In this document: positions 7,399 through 9,553 of the stretch, piece by piece | How positions within the stretch are numbered: position 1 is the first letter of the stretch | Layout of the letters: the number at the start of each line of letters is the position of its first letter | NCBI GenBank assembly: GCA_026193355.1 | Contig: JAPHTL010000223.1 | Span: forward strand, 1 to 9,553 | Direction: 5' to 3' | Origin: Rhodospirillales bacterium | GTDB taxonomy: Bacteria > Pseudomonadota > Alphaproteobacteria > Rhodospirillales > JAPHTL01 | Length of the DNA: 9,553 bases | Notes under the pieces: model-generated | The model's database searches: none | The model's input: only the letters and a program-made list of their open reading frames with translations | Told to the model about the DNA's origin: nothing | Position numbers and translations under genes: made by a program

Positions 7399-8074
7399 GC
7401 CTGTTGATGGTAAAAGCGGCGGCGGAATCGAAGGCGCGGGCAAGCACTTCCGGGTTTTGCACGCCCGAAAGGGTGAAGCGGTCGTCAATCACGTATGTCG
7501 GGACGACGTTAATACCTTGATTGCGCGCCGAGCGGCTGGAGAACAGAACCGGCGTCACGCCTTCCTTGCCGGAGAAAAGGTCGTGCGCATCCTCAGCGGT
7601 GATTCCCAGTTTTGTGGCGACCTCAACAAGCGTCTCTGTCTTGCCGATATCCTGCCCATTGACGAAATAGGCAAGAAAAAGAGATTCGATTGCCGCATCG
7701 CCCTTACCGCATTTAACGGCGAGATTCATAAGGCGATGCGCATTGATACTGTTCGATGCCCTATCCATCTTCTTGAAATCAAAGGCAATTCCGGCCGACC
7801 TTCCGACTTCGTCGGCAGCCTCGAATATGCGTTCGGCGCGATCAATAGACCCATATTTTTCCTTCAGATAGGCGTTTCGTTCTATTCCCTGCCGGGGAAG
7901 ATTTGGGGCCAGCAGGAAGAGCCGCCAGACAATATCCACCCTGTATGATGGACGCATGCGGATGGCGGCGTCGAGGCGTCGTTTTCCGATGTAGCACCAA
8001 GGGCAAACAACATCAAAGTGGAAGGCGACCCGTAAGGGAACGAGCGGGGGCGGGGTGGGGCCGTGAAGATTCAA
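7373..8074 (-). CDS. DsbA family oxidoreductase, FrnE type
   Basis: A 233-residue thioredoxin-fold protein. The active site is CPWC (C24-C27) directly after the first strand (LRVAFHFDVV). It is followed by a helical insertion with NSINAHRLMNLA (108-119), and the cis-proline loop VVPTYVIDD (P192) with LSGVQNPEVL behind it. This arrangement is typical of the FrnE / polyketide-biosynthesis DsbA-like group (COG2761). No signal peptide or membrane segment precedes the fold, so it is probably a cytosolic dithiol-disulfide oxidoreductase or isomerase; its substrate is unknown. The first 13 residues are Pro-rich and dispensable-looking. The start is a TTG: an in-frame TAG, the stop of the preceding gene, lies six bases upstream, and there is no ATG before the conserved fold. 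A weak GGAA Shine-Dalgarno match lies within the end of the preceding gene (TGGAAT on the minus strand). It is evidently the second gene of an operon with the PleD/PopA-like gene. Confidence 0.93.
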   Translation of the reverse strand: MNLHGPTPPPLVPLRVAFHFDVVCPWCYIGKRRLDAAIRMRPSYRVDIVWRLFLLAPNLPRQGIERNAYLKEKYGSIDRAERIFEAADEVGRSAGIAFDFKKMDRASNSINAHRLMNLAVKCGKGDAAIESLFLAYFVNGQDIGKTETLVEVATKLGITAEDAHDLFSGKEGVTPVLFSSRSARNQGINVVPTYVIDDRFTLSGVQNPEVLARAFDSAAAFTINRLNRKPPQR

Positions 8075-8080
8075 GGTCGT

Positions 8081-9406
8081 CTATTCCAGACTTTCGCGGG
8101 CCCGCATGACAAGGGCGCTTGCGCTTTCGCCCGCCCGAAGACCCGCCAGACAGATTTCTACGCTGACAGTTACGGGTTGATAAACCTCGGCGACGGCAAA
8201 GTCGGTATAGGTAAGGATGCCAGCGATGCGTTGCGCAAAGGTTTCAGCCTCATCTTCGGAGGAATCCGGGAGGATTACGGCAAAGTCTGTTTTCCCATAA
8301 GGCGCAGCGAGGTCTTCGGCGCGAATCATGCCTTTTATCCACCGCGCAATCCTGAGCCGCAGGTCCGCCGAAGCGTCCTCGCCAAACTGCTGGGCCAGTT
8401 CGGAGATGGCTGGAACGGAAAAGAAGGCGAGACTCGTTCTTTTTCCGTCGGTTTCCTCTATCAGGTCGGTCAGGTTTGAAAGCAGGAAATCATAAGTGAA
8501 GAGTCCCGTTTCACTTTCCTTCAGACTGCCCTGACAAATCGCTTCGAGTTCCTTGCCCAGTACCCATCTGCGGCGGTTTCGACGGATCAGTGAGGTCGTC
8601 ACGTTTTGCAGCAGATCGTCACGTACCGGGGAGACGAGATGGCGGGTCGCTCCGTGAACGTATGGCTCCAGCGGATCATGTTGGCCAGCGCTGTCCGCGG
8701 TTGAGAGAAAACCAATGGGAAGGTTATAAAGGCTGGGGTTTTGGCGGATGCCATCGCAGAAATTAAGGCGATCTTCCCGGTCGCTGCCCGTTCCAAGAAA
8801 AAGCAGGTCAAATCGTTTTTGTTCCAGAACGGTTTCGGCTTCGAAAAGGCTGTCACAGGTGTGGATATCATTATCGCTGTCGCCCTGAAGTTTTTGCAAA
8901 AGGGCTTCATCGTCACCGCCAAGGTCAGGGGTCACAACAAGAATTGAAGCCGGGTGTGCTCCCTCCTCGACATCAACGCTAGAGACTTGATCGTTATGCA
9001 GGCCCGCGGCCAGGGCCAGTTTCTTTCTGCGACGAAGTTCCGACCTCATTGTCGAAAGGCGCAGAAGGGGCGTCATTCTGAAAATCATCTCCTGCGGGGA
9101 CGTCCCCCAGGTAAAAACGTCGTCTGCGCCGAGTTCGCCTGCTTTTGCCAGCGTATCCGGCGAATCGTCCGTTCCGATCAGAATGAAGGGCGTTGGGCCG
9201 AAAATTTCTTCAAGTTCAGCGGGTTTAAGGTTTCTGTTGTATTCGATTACAGCCAAATCAAAAGCGGCTTTTCCTGTATCCTTTTTGGCCGTTGCAACAT
9301 CTGGCAGGGCTGTGACCCTGAATTTGTCCTCGCAAAACACAGACGACAGTCTGTCCAGAAGGGGGGCATCGGAAACCGCGATCATCACATTTGCATATCG
9401 GTGCAT
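8081..9406 (-). CDS. PleD/PopA-like protein: two degenerate receiver domains plus degenerate GGDEF domain with intact RxxD I-site
   Basis: A 441-residue soluble protein. Residues 5-118 and 153-275 have the alternating pattern of CheY-like receiver domains. The phospho-acceptor position is E55 in the first (FDLAVIEYN) and G205 in the second (FDLLFLGTG). The conserved Lys is lost in both (TWG at 99-101, VSP at 258-260). Residues about 297-441 resemble a GGDEF domain. The DxLTGLxNRR entry reads ESETGLFTYDF, the signature is GKTDF (371-375), and the SIGVA-like strand is SVEIC, so cyclase activity is unlikely. An RxxD motif (R362-D365) lies exactly five residues before the signature, the canonical place of the inhibitory site that binds cyclic-di-GMP. 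The C-terminal helix stops early, right after RARESLE. The layout equals Caulobacter PleD and its non-cyclase paralogue PopA. I infer a cyclic-di-GMP receptor or scaffold. The ATG at 9406 has GAAGG nine bases upstream. The dsbA-like gene follows after six bases. Confidence 0.85.
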   Translation of the reverse strand: MHRYANVMIAVSDAPLLDRLSSVFCEDKFRVTALPDVATAKKDTGKAAFDLAVIEYNRNLKPAELEEIFGPTPFILIGTDDSPDTLAKAGELGADDVFTWGTSPQEMIFRMTPLLRLSTMRSELRRRKKLALAAGLHNDQVSSVDVEEGAHPASILVVTPDLGGDDEALLQKLQGDSDNDIHTCDSLFEAETVLEQKRFDLLFLGTGSDREDRLNFCDGIRQNPSLYNLPIGFLSTADSAGQHDPLEPYVHGATRHLVSPVRDDLLQNVTTSLIRRNRRRWVLGKELEAICQGSLKESETGLFTYDFLLSNLTDLIEETDGKRTSLAFFSVPAISELAQQFGEDASADLRLRIARWIKGMIRAEDLAAPYGKTDFAVILPDSSEDEAETFAQRIAGILTYTDFAVAEVYQPVTVSVEICLAGLRAGESASALVMRARESLE

Positions 9407-9436
9407 GTCTGCAGGCCTTCTGGTTGCGAGGCGTTC

Positions 9437-9513
9437 TATTCAATCCGCCGTGTTTTCAATATACAAAAAAAACTTTCGGCGCATTTTCAAACGATTTGTC
9501 CGGAGCTTTTCAA
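9437..9513 (+). repeat. Recurring TTTTCAA heptamer upstream of the PleD/PopA-like gene
   Basis: TTTTCAA occurs exactly at 9453-9459, 9484-9490 and 9507-9513, and with one mismatch (TATTCAA) at 9437-9443. Start-to-start spacings are 16, 31 and 23 bases, all in the same orientation. They bracket the -10-like hexamer and the A-run. They could be binding sites for a regulator or chance copies in AT-rich sequence. Confidence 0.3.
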
Positions 9514-9522
9514 GCAGTGAAA

Positions 9523-9537
9523 TAAATGATCGCTTAA
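9523..9537. promoter_or_regulatory. CtrA-like site (TAAA-N7-TTAA)
   Basis: TAAA (9523-9526) and TTAA (9534-9537) are separated by exactly seven bases. This matches the alphaproteobacterial CtrA consensus TTAA-N7-TTAA at seven of eight positions. It lies about 117 bases upstream of the PleD/PopA-like start. Such matches are common by chance in AT-rich DNA, so the call is tentative. Confidence 0.2.
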
Positions 9538-9553
9538 AGGGTTGTTTTAGCAG

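Larger units (their letters stand above)
9407..9553 (-). promoter_or_regulatory. Upstream region of the PleD/PopA-like operon
   Basis: This is 147 bases of noncoding, AT-richer sequence running to the window end. On the minus strand a TATATT -10-like hexamer (9458-9463, five of six) would start transcription about 45 bases before the ATG. The nearest TTGAAA -35-like hexamer (9485-9490) is 21 bases away, which is too far for a standard promoter, so an activator or another sigma factor may be involved. The spacer holds a run of eight A/T pairs (9465-9472). TTTTCAA repeats and a CtrA-like pair of half-sites also lie here and are listed separately. Confidence 0.3.

Noticed and set aside
8954..9520. 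Plus-strand open frame of 188 codons at the right end
   Set aside because: It is antisense to the start of the PleD/PopA-like gene and runs through its upstream region. The product has no recognisable fold and no ribosome site.

Overview
The window looks like an ordinary chromosomal segment of an alphaproteobacterium, probably of the Rhodospirillales or a related order. The grounds are the moderately GC-rich composition with GC-rich third positions, the protein sequences of RecG, Mfd and SdhE, and the block DUF502 gene - recG - sdhE - mfd, a gene order I recall as recurrent in Alphaproteobacteria. The genus cannot be fixed from the sequence alone. I see no mobile element, RNA gene, CRISPR array or phage gene.

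Layout from left to right. A Nudix hydrolase gene (minus strand, 2-451) diverges from a gene for a two-helix DUF502 membrane protein (plus, 598-1437). That gene converges on recG (minus, 1453 to about 3534) with only 15 bases between the stops. A short divergent region, about 3535-3632, separates recG from sdhE and mfd (both plus). sdhE and mfd are almost joined, with four bases between stop and start. mfd then overlaps the 3' end of a minus-strand operon read from the right: a three-domain PleD/PopA-like signalling protein (8081-9406), followed six bases later by a FrnE-type DsbA-family oxidoreductase (7373-8074). The right end (9407-9553) is the upstream region of that operon.

Functionally the core is DNA repair and replication-fork maintenance. 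RecG remodels stalled forks and branched DNA. Mfd removes stalled RNA polymerase and recruits UvrA. The two share the SF2 helicase core and the TRG translocation motif. sdhE, an assembly factor for the flavin of succinate dehydrogenase, sits between them and is functionally unrelated. The Nudix enzyme probably cleans up or recycles nucleoside diphosphate derivatives.

The least ordinary gene is the PleD/PopA-like one. Both receiver domains have lost the phospho-acceptor Asp and the conserved Lys, and the GGDEF signature reads GKTDF. However, an RxxD inhibitory-site motif is kept at exactly the canonical distance. This points to a non-enzymatic cyclic-di-GMP receptor instead of a diguanylate cyclase. 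Other points worth a second look are a Cys in place of the Arg of the SdhE RGxxE motif, a very AT-rich (9 G/C in 66 bases) TTG start region for mfd, and two candidate promoters with overlapping -10 elements between recG and sdhE. I found no clearly new multi-gene system.
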